Translations under genes and position numbers: made by a program
The notes under the pieces: model-generated
What the model was told of the DNA's origin: nothing
What the model saw: only the letters and a program-made list of their open reading frames with translations
The model's database searches: none
Source: DATIYF01 sp035517775
Lineage (GTDB): Bacteria; Acidobacteriota; Terriglobia; Terriglobales; Acidobacteriaceae
Assembly (NCBI GenBank): GCA_035517775.1
Contig: DATIYF010000017.1
Span: 43,937 to 107,936, forward strand
DNA length: 64,000 nt
Direction of reading: 5' to 3'
Shown: positions 41,024 to 49,551 of the stretch, one piece after another
Layout: each line of letters begins with the position of its first letter
Position numbering within the stretch: position 1 is the first letter of the stretch

Positions 41024-41769
41024 GCGAGCATTGGGAGAAAATGCGGGGACAGGCCGAGGGGTGGACGCCGGAAGAAGTGATGGCCTGGGGCTTCGCCAAC
41101 TTTGGAAACGACATTGCCATCGCTTCGGGATTTGGTGTGGAGGGCATGGTGCTGATTGACATGGCCACGCGAATCAATCCGGAAGTGCGGGTGTTCACGG
41201 GCGACACGGAGTTTCTGTTTCCCGAGACCTACGACCTGATTGAGCGGGTGGAGAAGCGCTACGGCATCCAGGTGGAGCGAATTTATTCGGCGCTGACGCC
41301 CGACGAACAGGAGCTGAAGCATGGCGCGGCGCTGTGGAAGCGCAGCCCTGACCAGTGCTGCCAGCTGCGCAAGATCGAGCCGCTGAAGAAGAAACTGGCA
41401 GGCTTGCGGGCGTGGGTCACGGCCATCCGCCGCGACCAGACGGCGGCGCGGGCGAACTCGGGCAAAGTGGAATGGGACGATAAGTTCAAGCTGGTGAAGC
41501 TCAATCCGCTTGCCGATTGGACCAGCCAGATGGTTTGGAATTACGTCTTCAAGTTTGATGTGCCGTATAACCCGCTGCACGACCGCAACTACCCGAGCAT
41601 CGGGTGTACGCATTGCACGCGCGCGGTGATGCCGGGAGAGGACCCGCGGGCGGGGCGCTGGTCGGGGTTTGGGAAGACGGAGTGCGGCTTGCACGCGCGC
41701 CCGGCGGAAACGGTCTCGCCGCTGGTGACGCTGGAGGTCGCGGCCAATAGTGGGAATGCGGCCGATTGA
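41020..41769 (+). CDS. cysH: Assimilatory adenylylsulfate (APS) reductase
   Basis: A 249-residue CysH-family reductase with a PP-loop-type ATP-pyrophosphatase fold. Cys113-Cys114, Cys196 and Cys199 (CTHC) can bind a [4Fe-4S] cluster, so it is of the APS-reductase kind rather than the PAPS-only kind. The catalytic Cys222 lies in KTECGLH. It reduces activated sulfate to sulfite. It is the third gene of the cysteine-regulated operon and overlaps cobA (GTGA). ATP sulfurylase and sulfite reductase are not in the window. Confidence 0.93.
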   Translation: MSEHWEKMRGQAEGWTPEEVMAWGFANFGNDIAIASGFGVEGMVLIDMATRINPEVRVFTGDTEFLFPETYDLIERVEKRYGIQVERIYSALTPDEQELKHGAALWKRSPDQCCQLRKIEPLKKKLAGLRAWVTAIRRDQTAARANSGKVEWDDKFKLVKLNPLADWTSQMVWNYVFKFDVPYNPLHDRNYPSIGCTHCTRAVMPGEDPRAGRWSGFGKTECGLHARPAETVSPLVTLEVAANSGNAAD

Positions 41770-42101
41770 GGGAACCTTTTAGCCATTGAGACCAAGGCCA
41801 AACCATTTGACCACGAAGGACACGAAGGAAGGACACCAAGAGCTAAAAGCTAAAAGCTGAACCACAGAGGACCCAGAGGGCACGGAGGAAAAAACAAAGC
41901 CTCAACCACAGAGACCCGGAGGGCGCTGAGGAAACCACCCAACCGGCCGAGGTCTTGATAGCTTCCTAAGAAGCTTTCCTTCCTGTAAGTTCGCGCGGTT
42001 TCTGCTCACCATTCACATCTTCGCACCTGCCAGAAAAATCCATCCGGCTCATCGAAATTCTTGATTGTACTTACGCGCGGCATGCGGGTTACACCATAAC
42101 C
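41770..42101. repeat. Repeat-rich intergenic region before gltB
   Basis: A 332-bp spacer without a gene. It holds at least three accac-gagg units (about 41810-41832, 41861-41889, 41903-41934), a tandem agctaaaagct unit (41841-41862) and a small hairpin agcttc-ctaa-gaagct (41960-41975). No clear gltB promoter or Shine-Dalgarno is seen. Confidence 0.7.
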
Positions 42102-45100
42102 ATGGGTCAAAGTCAGTATGCCGTGGATCATGATGCCTGCGGTGTGGGCTTTATCGCCCAGCTGGGAGGCGGTGGTTCGCGGCAGATCGTGGAGCGCGCG
42201 CTGGAAGCGCTGCGGCGGCTGGCCCATCGCGGCGGCGTGGATGCCGACGGGCGCAGCGGCGACGGCGCCGGCCTGCTGACAGCGATTCCCGGGAAGCTGA
42301 TGCGGAAGCGCGCGGCCGAACTGGGCGTGGAGCTTCCGGGCGAGTTTGGTTTGGGAATGGTATTTGTCGCGCCGCCGGAGGAAGCTGCGGTCCGAGCGGT
42401 GATTGAAAAACTAGCCGGGCAGCAGGGATTGAGCTGCCTGGGCTGGCGAGTGGTACCGACGAACCCGGCGATTGTCGGGCCGCGAGCCGGAGAAACCCTC
42501 CCCCTGATTTTGCAATGTTTCTTCGGCGGGTATCCCGAGACTGATTTTGAGAGTTCGCTGTTCCGGTTGCGCAAGGAAGTCGAGGCGCAGGCGCCGCGCG
42601 GCACTTACTTCGCCTCGCTTTCTTCGCGGACGGTGGTTTACAAGGGCCTGCTGACCCCGGAACAATTGCCCGCGTTTTATCCTGACCTGGCCGATCCTGA
42701 GTTTGAAAGCGCGTTCGCGGTTTTCCATCAGCGCTATTCCACGAACACCCAGCCCAGCTGGTCGCTGGCCCAGCCGTTCCGTTTTGTGGCGCATAACGGC
42801 GAGATCAACACCATCAGCGCCAACCGCCGCTGGATGAAGGCGCGCGAGCATGCTCTGCGCGCGAGCATGGGACTTTCCGAGCGGGTGCGCCTGCTGGAAG
42901 AGCGGGTGAGCGACTCGGCCAGCTTCGACAATGGGTTCGAGACGTTCCTGCGGCGCGGTTACACCCCGGCGGAGGCGCTGATGTCCATGGTGCCTCCGGC
43001 GTGGGAGAGCGCGCCCCAGGTTTCGAGCGAGCTGCGCAGCTTCCTGGAAGAGCAGGCGCGGGTGCAGGAGCCGTGGGACGGGCCAGCGGCGCTGATCTTC
43101 ACCGATGGGCAGGTGGTAGGAGCGAAGCTCGACCGCAACGGGTTGCGTCCAATGCGTTACACGCTTACTTCGGACGGGCTGCTGGTGGTGGGCTCGGAGG
43201 TCGGGATTGCGGACCTCGAAGGCAAGCAGATCATCGAGCGGCACCGCCTGGGACCGGGAGAAATTTTGCTGGCCAATCCGGCCACGGCGGAATGCAGCCG
43301 GCCGCGGGAGTCGCTGCGGCTGAGGTCTGGAATTCGCGCCGTGGTTCCGGTTGAGAAAGAGCGCATCGCGCCGACCGGCGAACCCTGCGTTGAGCCAACA
43401 CCCGAGCCGAGAAAAGTGATGGCGGCGCTGGGCTGGACCGAAGACCAGTCGAAGCTGCTGTTTCAGCCGCTGGTGGCACAGGGGCAGGAAGCGGTGTGGA
43501 GCATGGGGGATGATACGCCTCCGGCGACGCTTTCCGGGCTGCGGCGGCCGCTGTGGGATTACTGCAAGCAGCGCTTTGCGCAGGTGACCAATCCGCCGAT
43601 TGATTCGCTGCGCGAGGAGTACGTGATGTCGCTGAGCGTGCCCCTCGATGGCAGGCACGTGCTGGGCTCGCCGCTGCTCGATGGCGGCCAGCTGCGCGCG
43701 CTGGAAGAAAAGATCATGCCGGTGCGGCGGATTGATTTCACCTTTCCGGCGGCGTACGGAGCGGGCGGCGCGCACGCGGCGCTGCTGCGGGTGCAGGAGG
43801 AAGCGGAACAGGCGGCGAAGCGCAAGCCGGCGCTGGTGGTGCTGAGCGACCGCGGGGTGAACGAGCAGCGGGCGGCTTTACCGGCTTTGCTGGTCATGGC
43901 GGCGGCGTGGAAGGCCATGGTGCAGGGCGGGGCATGGGATGTTCCCGTGGTGATGGAGACCGGGCAGGTGCTGGATACGCACCACGTGGCCATGCTGGTG
44001 GCCTGCGGGGCGAGCGCAGTGCTGCCGTATCTCGCGCTTGAAGAAGCGGCGAGGCTGCATGGCGATGGCGTGCTGCGCTATCGCGCGGCGGTGGAGAAGG
44101 GCCTGCGCAAGGTGATGGCCCGCATGGGCATTTCGACGATCGCCAGCTATCGCAACAGCCAGCTTTTCGAAACCATTGGGCTTGATCTGGAGCTGTGCTC
44201 GCTTTTCTTTGAAGATGCCAGCAGCGCGCTGGGCGGCAAGGGGCTGAACGAGCTGATGCAGAACTGCGTGGAGCGGCACGCGGCAGCGTACGCGGCCAAG
44301 GGGCCGGAGCTGGTGGATATTGGGCTTTACCGCTTCCGGCACAACGGCGAGCGCCACTCCAGCTCTCCCGAGCTGGTGCGGCGCATGCATAAGTACATCA
44401 AAGAGCCGACGGCGGAGAACTACCAGAGCTACACCGAGCTGGCGCAGGCGCGCGAGCCGGTGGCCATGCGCGACCTGATGGAGATCGCCGCGGGCGAGCC
44501 GGTGGCGATGAACCACGTGGAATCGGAGGCTTCGGTGCTGAGCCGGTTCAGCACCCAAGCCATGTCTCTGGGGGCGGTTTCGCCAGAGGTGCACCGCACC
44601 CTGGCCATCGCCATGAACCGGCTGGGGGCGCGGAGCAATACCGGAGAAGGCGGAGAGGATCCGGAAATCTACAGCCGCCAATCTGAGGCCAACAACCGGG
44701 TGAAGCAGGTAGCCTCGGCGCGTTTTGGAGTGACCACGGAGTATCTGGTCCACGCCGACGAGCTGGAAATCAAAATGGCGCAGGGGGCCAAGCCAGGCGA
44801 GGGCGGGCAGCTGCCGGCGAGCAAGGTTTCGGTGTACATCGCGAAGCTGCGGCATGCGGTGCCGAATATGTCGCTGATCTCGCCGCCGCCGCACCACGAT
44901 ATCTACAGCATTGAAGACCTGGCGCAACTGATCTACGACCTGCGGGCGGTGAATCCGAAGGCGCGTATTGGGGTGAAGCTGGTCTCGAGCGCGGGCGTGG
45001 GGATCATTGCGACCGGCGTGGCCAAAGCCGGGGCGGACGTAATCACCATCAGCGGCTACGACGGCGGCACAGGAGCCTCGCCGGTGACTTCCATCAAGAA

Positions 45101-46436
45101 CACCGGCGTGCCGTGGGAGGTGGGATTACGAGATGCGCACACGGCGCTGGTGCGCACCGGGCTGCGCAGCCGGGTGCGGGTGCGGGTGGATGGCGGCTTC
45201 AAGTTTGCGCGCGATGTGATCATCGGGGCGCTGCTGGGGGCGGATGAATTCGGCTTCGGCACGGCGGCGCTGCTGGCGGTGGGCTGCGTGATGGCGCGGC
45301 AATGCCACCTCAACACCTGTCCGGTGGGTATTGCTACGCAAGATGAAAAGCTGCGGGCCAAGTTTGCCGGCAAGCCGGAGATGGTGGAGACGTTTTTCCG
45401 CGGGATTGCGCAAGAGGTGCGCGAGCTGCTGGCAGGCATGGGGGCGCGGTCCATTGATGAGATTGTGGGCAAGTTCGAGAAGCTGACGGCGCGAAGCCCG
45501 GAGGCGGCGCGGTCGCTGGCGGGGTTGCTGGATCCGCTGACCGACTCGGCGCAGCGGGCCTGTCCGGCGGAGGAGCTGGATACGCGCCTGCACCTGGAGC
45601 TGAACAAGACGGTGAATGACGTGGATACGCTGGCGCCGCGGAAATACCGGTTTGCCATCAATACCGCCGACCGCTCGATTGGGGCGCACCTGAGCGGCGA
45701 GATGCTGCGACGGCTGCGCAGCTCCGCCAGCAATCACCCGGTGCGATACGATTTCACCGGCGTTGCCGGGCAGAGCTTTGGTGCCTTCCTGGTGAATGGA
45801 GTGACCTTCCGGCTGCAGGGCGAAGCCAACGATTATGTAGGTAAGGGGCTTTCGGGCGGAACGATCGCCATCAGCGGAGGGAGCGAAGCCTCGCTGCGCG
45901 GCGATGTACTGGCGGGCAATACGATCCTTTATGGCGCGACCAGCGGCGAGCTGTACATTGCCGGCCGGGTGGGCGAGCGTTTCGCAGTGCGCAACAGCGG
46001 GGCGCTGGCGGTGGCGGAAGGCGTAGGCCAGCACGGCTGCGAGTACATGACGGCGGGCGTGGCCATGATTCTGGGCTCGGCGGGATTGAACCTGGGCGCG
46101 GGCATGACCGGCGGGCTGGCGTATTTCCTGCGCGACGCCATCGGCGGTTACGACTACAACCAGCAATCGGTGCGGGTGGCGCCGCTCGAAGTGCGGGAAG
46201 AAATGTGGCTGCGGACGGTGCTGCGCCGGCACCTGCAGCTGACCGATAGTCCGCGGGCGCTGAAGCTGCTGAACTCGGACGCGCCGCTTCCATTCCTGCG
46301 GGTCGAGCCGGTGCAGCCGCCGTGCACGGTGGCGGAGACCTGGAGCGCGATTCTGGGGCGGCTGCGGAAGATCGAGGCGCCGGCGCGGAATTTCCCCCGG
46401 CCCCCGGTGTCGCGGGAAGAGCGGGCGATGTTGTAG
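42102..46436 (+). CDS. gltB: Glutamate synthase large subunit
   Basis: A 1444-residue enzyme that makes glutamate from glutamine and 2-oxoglutarate. The N-terminal Ntn glutaminase begins with Cys13 (YAVDHDACGVGFIA), so a 12-residue propeptide must be removed. The central FMN domain has GAISPEVH-like LGAVSPEVHRTLAIAMNRLG, the 3Fe-4S Cys motif is CHLNTCPVGIATQ, and the C-terminal GXGXG beta-helix follows. The small subunit gltD is not in the window. It follows the cysteine operon after a repeat-rich gap. Confidence 0.97.
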   Translation: MGQSQYAVDHDACGVGFIAQLGGGGSRQIVERALEALRRLAHRGGVDADGRSGDGAGLLTAIPGKLMRKRAAELGVELPGEFGLGMVFVAPPEEAAVRAVIEKLAGQQGLSCLGWRVVPTNPAIVGPRAGETLPLILQCFFGGYPETDFESSLFRLRKEVEAQAPRGTYFASLSSRTVVYKGLLTPEQLPAFYPDLADPEFESAFAVFHQRYSTNTQPSWSLAQPFRFVAHNGEINTISANRRWMKAREHALRASMGLSERVRLLEERVSDSASFDNGFETFLRRGYTPAEALMSMVPPAWESAPQVSSELRSFLEEQARVQEPWDGPAALIFTDGQVVGAKLDRNGLRPMRYTLTSDGLLVVGSEVGIADLEGKQIIERHRLGPGEILLANPATAECSRPRESLRLRSGIRAVVPVEKERIAPTGEPCVEPTPEPRKVMAALGWTEDQSKLLFQPLVAQGQEAVWSMGDDTPPATLSGLRRPLWDYCKQRFAQVTNPPIDSLREEYVMSLSVPLDGRHVLGSPLLDGGQLRALEEKIMPVRRIDFTFPAAYGAGGAHAALLRVQEEAEQAAKRKPALVVLSDRGVNEQRAALPALLVMAAAWKAMVQGGAWDVPVVMETGQVLDTHHVAMLVACGASAVLPYLALEEAARLHGDGVLRYRAAVEKGLRKVMARMGISTIASYRNSQLFETIGLDLELCSLFFEDASSALGGKGLNELMQNCVERHAAAYAAKGPELVDIGLYRFRHNGERHSSSPELVRRMHKYIKEPTAENYQSYTELAQAREPVAMRDLMEIAAGEPVAMNHVESEASVLSRFSTQAMSLGAVSPEVHRTLAIAMNRLGARSNTGEGGEDPEIYSRQSEANNRVKQVASARFGVTTEYLVHADELEIKMAQGAKPGEGGQLPASKVSVYIAKLRHAVPNMSLISPPPHHDIYSIEDLAQLIYDLRAVNPKARIGVKLVSSAGVGIIATGVAKAGADVITISGYDGGTGASPVTSIKNTGVPWEVGLRDAHTALVRTGLRSRVRVRVDGGFKFARDVIIGALLGADEFGFGTAALLAVGCVMARQCHLNTCPVGIATQDEKLRAKFAGKPEMVETFFRGIAQEVRELLAGMGARSIDEIVGKFEKLTARSPEAARSLAGLLDPLTDSAQRACPAEELDTRLHLELNKTVNDVDTLAPRKYRFAINTADRSIGAHLSGEMLRRLRSSASNHPVRYDFTGVAGQSFGAFLVNGVTFRLQGEANDYVGKGLSGGTIAISGGSEASLRGDVLAGNTILYGATSGELYIAGRVGERFAVRNSGALAVAEGVGQHGCEYMTAGVAMILGSAGLNLGAGMTGGLAYFLRDAIGGYDYNQQSVRVAPLEVREEMWLRTVLRRHLQLTDSPRALKLLNSDAPLPFLRVEPVQPPCTVAETWSAILGRLRKIEAPARNFPRPPVSREERAML

Positions 46437-46445
46437 GGCCGCAGG

Positions 46446-46470
46446 CGCTAAAGCGCCAACGCTTCCACGG
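46446..46470. repeat. Repeat with gcgctaaagcgcc palindrome
   Basis: gcgctaaagcgccaacgctt followed by ccacg, a copy of the element seen at 29849-29878. It runs directly into the TATAAT of the LysR gene, so the repeat abuts or supplies the promoter. Confidence 0.55.
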
Positions 46471-46476
46471 TATAAT
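46471..46476 (+). promoter_or_regulatory. -10 element of the LysR gene
   Basis: Perfect TATAAT, 11 bases before the ATG at 46488, so the mRNA should have at most a few untranslated bases. No clear -35. Confidence 0.5.
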
Positions 46477-46487
46477 CCGCACTACTC

Positions 46488-47378
46488 ATGGACTTTGACC
46501 AGCTCGTCACCTTCCTGGAAGTGGCCAAGCTTGGCAGTTTTTCGCGCGCCGGGCAGAAGGTGTTCCGTTCGCAGTCGGCGGTGAGCGCGCAGATCCGGCA
46601 ACTGGAGCAGGAATACGGCGACCGGCTGCTGGACCGCTCGGGCAAAGACGTTACGCTGACGCCGGCGGGCCGAGTGTTCTTCGCCTACGCCGAGCGGCTC
46701 TTGCAGATGCGCGACGAATCGCTGCTGGCAGTGGCCGACCAGGGCAGCACGCCGCGGGGCACGCTGCTGATCGGGGCCAACGAGGCCACCTGCCTCTATG
46801 TTCTGCCCGATGTTTTCGCCAAGTACTGCAGCCTTTATCCCGGCGTGCAGATCAGCATCTACCGCAACTTCAGCTACAAGATCATCGAGAAGCTGGAAAA
46901 TGGCTCGATTGACGTGGGCATTGTCACCTTGCCGATCAAATCGTCCAGCCTCAAGACGCACCCCATCTTTCGCGATCAGCTGATGCTGATGGTGAACCCG
47001 CAGAACCCTCTGGCCAAGCTGGAGGTGGTGCCGGTGAGCGAAATCGCCAAGCAACCTTTGCTGCTGCCCAAGACCGGATTCAGCCGGCGGCTGATGGATA
47101 AGCTCTTCCGGCCTTACGGGGCGCAATTGCAGGTGCGGATGGAGCTGCCGAGCGTGGGCATGATCAAGAGCTTTGTGGCGGCAGGGCTGGGGGTTTCGCT
47201 GATCAGCGCGAGCTTTGCCCGCGACCAGGTGCTGGCGGGCCGGGTGAAGCTGATTCCGATTAAGGACGAAGACCTGTGGCGTGAGCTGGGCCTGGCCTAC
47301 CGGCGCGACCGGACGCCGACCCGCGCAACCACCACATTTATCAGTACGGTACGGCAGCTGGCGGCGGCCTCGAAGTAG
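46488..47378 (+). CDS. LysR-family transcriptional regulator
   Basis: A 296-residue LTTR. The winged HTH spans residues 1-60 (FLEVAKLGSFSRAGQKVF, then RSQSAVSAQIRQLEQEYG), and the effector-binding domain covers about 90-295 (GTLLIGANEATCLYVLPDVF, LLPKTGFSRRLMD, VAAGLGVSLISASFA). It could regulate the adjacent gltB, the cysteine operon or the downstream aspartate kinase, but no operator is evident. It is preceded by a TATAAT box 11 bases from the ATG. Confidence 0.93.
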   Translation: MDFDQLVTFLEVAKLGSFSRAGQKVFRSQSAVSAQIRQLEQEYGDRLLDRSGKDVTLTPAGRVFFAYAERLLQMRDESLLAVADQGSTPRGTLLIGANEATCLYVLPDVFAKYCSLYPGVQISIYRNFSYKIIEKLENGSIDVGIVTLPIKSSSLKTHPIFRDQLMLMVNPQNPLAKLEVVPVSEIAKQPLLLPKTGFSRRLMDKLFRPYGAQLQVRMELPSVGMIKSFVAAGLGVSLISASFARDQVLAGRVKLIPIKDEDLWRELGLAYRRDRTPTRATTTFISTVRQLAAASK

Positions 47379-47520
47379 GGTTAAAGTTGTGGCCGGGCCG
47401 TACCGATAGAAGAGTGTGGCAGCCAGGGCGCGCGATTTGAATTATTAATTGCGACTATCACATTTTCCGATTTCCGTTCAAGGGGCGGGATTGCTAGCCT
47501 ATAGATTCAGCCTCCAAAGA

Positions 47521-47539
47521 TAACCGCTCCAGGCGGTTA
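47521..47539. repeat. Perfect inverted repeat before the small ORF
   Basis: taaccgc-tccag-gcggtta, a 7-bp perfect dyad 36 bases before the 58-codon ORF; it could be an operator or a leader hairpin. Confidence 0.4.
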
Positions 47540-47575
47540 CCGATGGGACCTTGAACGCCGGATGAGGGGTGTGTG

Positions 47576-47752
47576 ATGAATAATGAATTGGAGCGCGGCC
47601 TGAACCGGGTGCTGGAAGAGCATCAGCATGAGAGCGGCCTGCACATGATCGGCGGGCGGCGCCGGTTGATTGACCGGCTGATGCAGTTTTTCGAAGAGCA
47701 GAAGATGAGCCTGGAGAAAGGCCCGAAGTCGAGCCGGGAACGCGAGAACTGA
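47576..47752 (+). CDS. Small hypothetical protein (58 aa)
   Basis: A 58-residue frame beginning MNNELERGLNRVLEEHQHES, followed by GGRRRLIDRLMQFFEEQK and a charged tail. Codon third positions are GC-rich as in the neighbouring genes, and GAGGGG lies about eight bases before the ATG, so it looks real. It is mostly helical and amphipathic, with no membrane segment. It ends 19 bases before the threonine-rich leader ATG, and may be cotranscribed with it. I do not recognise a family. Confidence 0.55.
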   Translation: MNNELERGLNRVLEEHQHESGLHMIGGRRRLIDRLMQFFEEQKMSLEKGPKSSREREN

Positions 47753-47771
47753 GCGAAACACGAACCGAGAT

Positions 47772-47885
47772 ATGACCTCTACTTCCCAGAACGGTGTTTT
47801 CCAGTTGTCCCAGCGAATTACAAGCGTGGGCACAACTATGACACGAATTATTGTGTCTTCTGGGGGAGGTCGCCTGGTGAGCTGA
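47772..47885 (+). CDS. Threonine/isoleucine-rich attenuator leader peptide
   Basis: A 37-codon frame starting MTSTSQNGVF. Codons 16-27 (ITSVGTTMTRII) hold four Thr, three Ile and one Met codon, all products of the aspartate pathway. It ends VSSGGGRLVS. Codons 5-7 overlap RNA segment 1, and codons 29-33 form segment 2 of the attenuator. A terminator follows 29 bases after the stop, before aspartate kinase. The Shine-Dalgarno is weak; a shorter version from the internal ATG at 47838 (15 codons) would still hold Thr and Ile codons. The E. coli thrL leader is the functional parallel. Confidence 0.75.
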   Translation: MTSTSQNGVFQLSQRITSVGTTMTRIIVSSGGGRLVS

Positions 47886-47943
47886 GAAACAACAAGTTCT
47901 GAACAGGTAACAAGACCCACCGCCAGAAGAAATGGCCGGTGGG
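47783..47943 (+). promoter_or_regulatory. Four-segment attenuator RNA before aspartate kinase
   Basis: Segment 1 (47783-47791, TTCCCAGAA) pairs with segment 2 (TTCTGGGGG within 47858-47866; nine pairs including two GU). Segment 2 (47856-47869, TCTTCTGGGGGAGG) also pairs with segment 3 (47917-47930; CCACCGCCAGAAGA: eight continuous pairs, then GG/CC and GG/CC across single mismatches). Segment 3 with segment 4 makes the terminator. Confidence 0.78.
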
Positions 47944-47949
47944 TTTTTT
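47915..47949 (+). terminator. Attenuator terminator before aspartate kinase
   Basis: acccaccg pairs with cggtgggt, then after a bulged C cca pairs with tgg, loop gaagaaa; six T's follow (47944-47949). It lies 31 bases before the ATG of the kinase and so must be read through for expression. Confidence 0.88.
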
Positions 47950-47979
47950 ATTGCCCGAAACGTGGGAAGCGAGGACGTC

Positions 47980-49434
47980 ATGAACGAACTGGTGAAAGAG
48001 GCGGTGCGGCGGCCGGAGTGCGTGGTGATGAAATTTGGCGGGACCTCGGTGGAGGACGCCACGGCGATCCGGCGGGTGGTGCACCTGGTGAAGCGGCGGG
48101 TGCGGCACCATCCGGTGGTTGTGGTGAGCGCGCTGGCCAAGGTCACCGACCGGTTGCTGGCCGTGGGCCGCATGGCCGCGGAGGGCAAGCGCGACGAAGC
48201 GCGGCAAATGCTGGAGGAGCTGCGCGAGCGGCACCGGCAGGTGGCCAGCGAACTGGCGGATGGCGAGGTGTACGAGCATCTTTGGGCGGAACTGCAAAGC
48301 GGCTTTCGCGTGCTCGAGGACGCGGCGCGCACCATTGCCTCGGCGGGAAGCCTGACCCCGCGGGTGCAGGACCGGCTGCTGGGCATGGGCGAGATACTCT
48401 CCAGCAAGATTGTGGCGGCGGCGCTGCTGAAAGCCGGGTTTGACTCGGTGTGGGTGGACTCGAAGGAATGCATTGTGACCGACGCGGCGCACACGCAGGC
48501 GACGCCGCTGTGGGAGGAAACGGACCACAAACTCGAGACCGGGGTTTTGCCGCTGGTGCTGGCGGGGCGCATTCCAGTGATGGGCGGATTTGTAGGGGCG
48601 ACGCGCGACGGTATTCCGACCACTCTGGGGCGCGGCGGCTCCGATTTCAGCGCTGCGGTGGTGGGCGCGGGGCTGCACGCCAGCCGCATCGAAATCTGGA
48701 CTGACGTGGATGGGGTGATGACCACCGACCCGAACCTGTGCTCGCATGCGCGGCGCATCACCAGCATGAGCTTTCACGAGGCGGCCGAGCTGGCGTATTT
48801 CGGGGCCAAGGTGCTGCATCCGGCGACGCTGGCACCGGCCATGCGGCGGAACATTCCGGTATGGGTGCTGAATTCGCGGAATCCGGAGGGCGGAGGCACG
48901 GAGATCGTGGCCAACGCCAGCGAGGGCGTGGGGCGAGTGAAGGCGATCACCGCCAAGCGCGGCATTGCGGTGGTGGACGTGGAGCCGCTGCGCTGGCTGG
49001 CGCCGGAGCTGATGCACGAGGTCTTTGAAGTATTTGAGCGGCACGGCCAGAAGCTGGATCTGCTTTCGGCCTCGCGCGGCAGCCTGTCGTTGCTGGTGAG
49101 TTCGACGGCGGCGCTGCCGGCGATTGCCGAGGAGATGAAGGGTTTGGCGCACGTGCGCTGGGAGAATCATAAGGCGCTGGTTTGCCTGGTAGGAGAGAAG
49201 ATCCGGCGGCGGCCGGAGGTGGCCAGCCAGGTGTTCCACGCGATTTCGGACATCGAGATGCGGATGATCTGCCAGGGAGCATCGGAGCGCAACATCAGTT
49301 TTCTGGTGGATGAGTCGCGGGCGGAAGAGACGGTGCGGCGGCTGCACGATCTGCTGTTCGCCGCGCCGCAGCCGGCGCGCCTCGCGGCCGCGCCGCCGCA
49401 GGCCATGTGCCAGGCGGGCGGGGCGTGGGGATGA
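47980..49434 (+). CDS. lysC: Aspartate kinase (monofunctional)
   Basis: A 484-residue aspartokinase, the first enzyme of lysine, threonine, methionine and isoleucine synthesis. KFGGTSVEDATAI opens the kinase domain; VVSALAKVTDRL, then GRGGSDFSAAVVGAGLHA and EIWTDVDGVMTTDP follow. Two C-terminal ACT domains (about 310-460) should give feedback inhibition. The ATG at 47980 has GAGG nine bases upstream. Its control by the upstream Thr/Ile-rich leader and terminator is a strong inference from sequence. The C-terminal 25 residues are Ala-rich and probably disordered. Confidence 0.95.
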   Translation: MNELVKEAVRRPECVVMKFGGTSVEDATAIRRVVHLVKRRVRHHPVVVVSALAKVTDRLLAVGRMAAEGKRDEARQMLEELRERHRQVASELADGEVYEHLWAELQSGFRVLEDAARTIASAGSLTPRVQDRLLGMGEILSSKIVAAALLKAGFDSVWVDSKECIVTDAAHTQATPLWEETDHKLETGVLPLVLAGRIPVMGGFVGATRDGIPTTLGRGGSDFSAAVVGAGLHASRIEIWTDVDGVMTTDPNLCSHARRITSMSFHEAAELAYFGAKVLHPATLAPAMRRNIPVWVLNSRNPEGGGTEIVANASEGVGRVKAITAKRGIAVVDVEPLRWLAPELMHEVFEVFERHGQKLDLLSASRGSLSLLVSSTAALPAIAEEMKGLAHVRWENHKALVCLVGEKIRRRPEVASQVFHAISDIEMRMICQGASERNISFLVDESRAEETVRRLHDLLFAAPQPARLAAAPPQAMCQAGGAWG

Positions 49435-49516
49435 GGACGACGACAGCCGCGCTGAAGTAATGACTCCGCCCGGAATAGCGGCAGGTTCCCTTCGAGTGAT
49501 CCTTCCTTATTTTGTC

Positions 49517-49546
49517 TTGACATACGGCGGCAATGGCACCGAAAAT
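49517..49546 (+). promoter_or_regulatory. Promoter of the arginine operon
   Basis: Consensus TTGACA at 49517-49522 and GAAAAT at 49541-49546 (18-bp spacer). Two ARG boxes lie immediately downstream, over the expected transcription start. Confidence 0.55.
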
Positions 49547-49551
49547 GGTGA

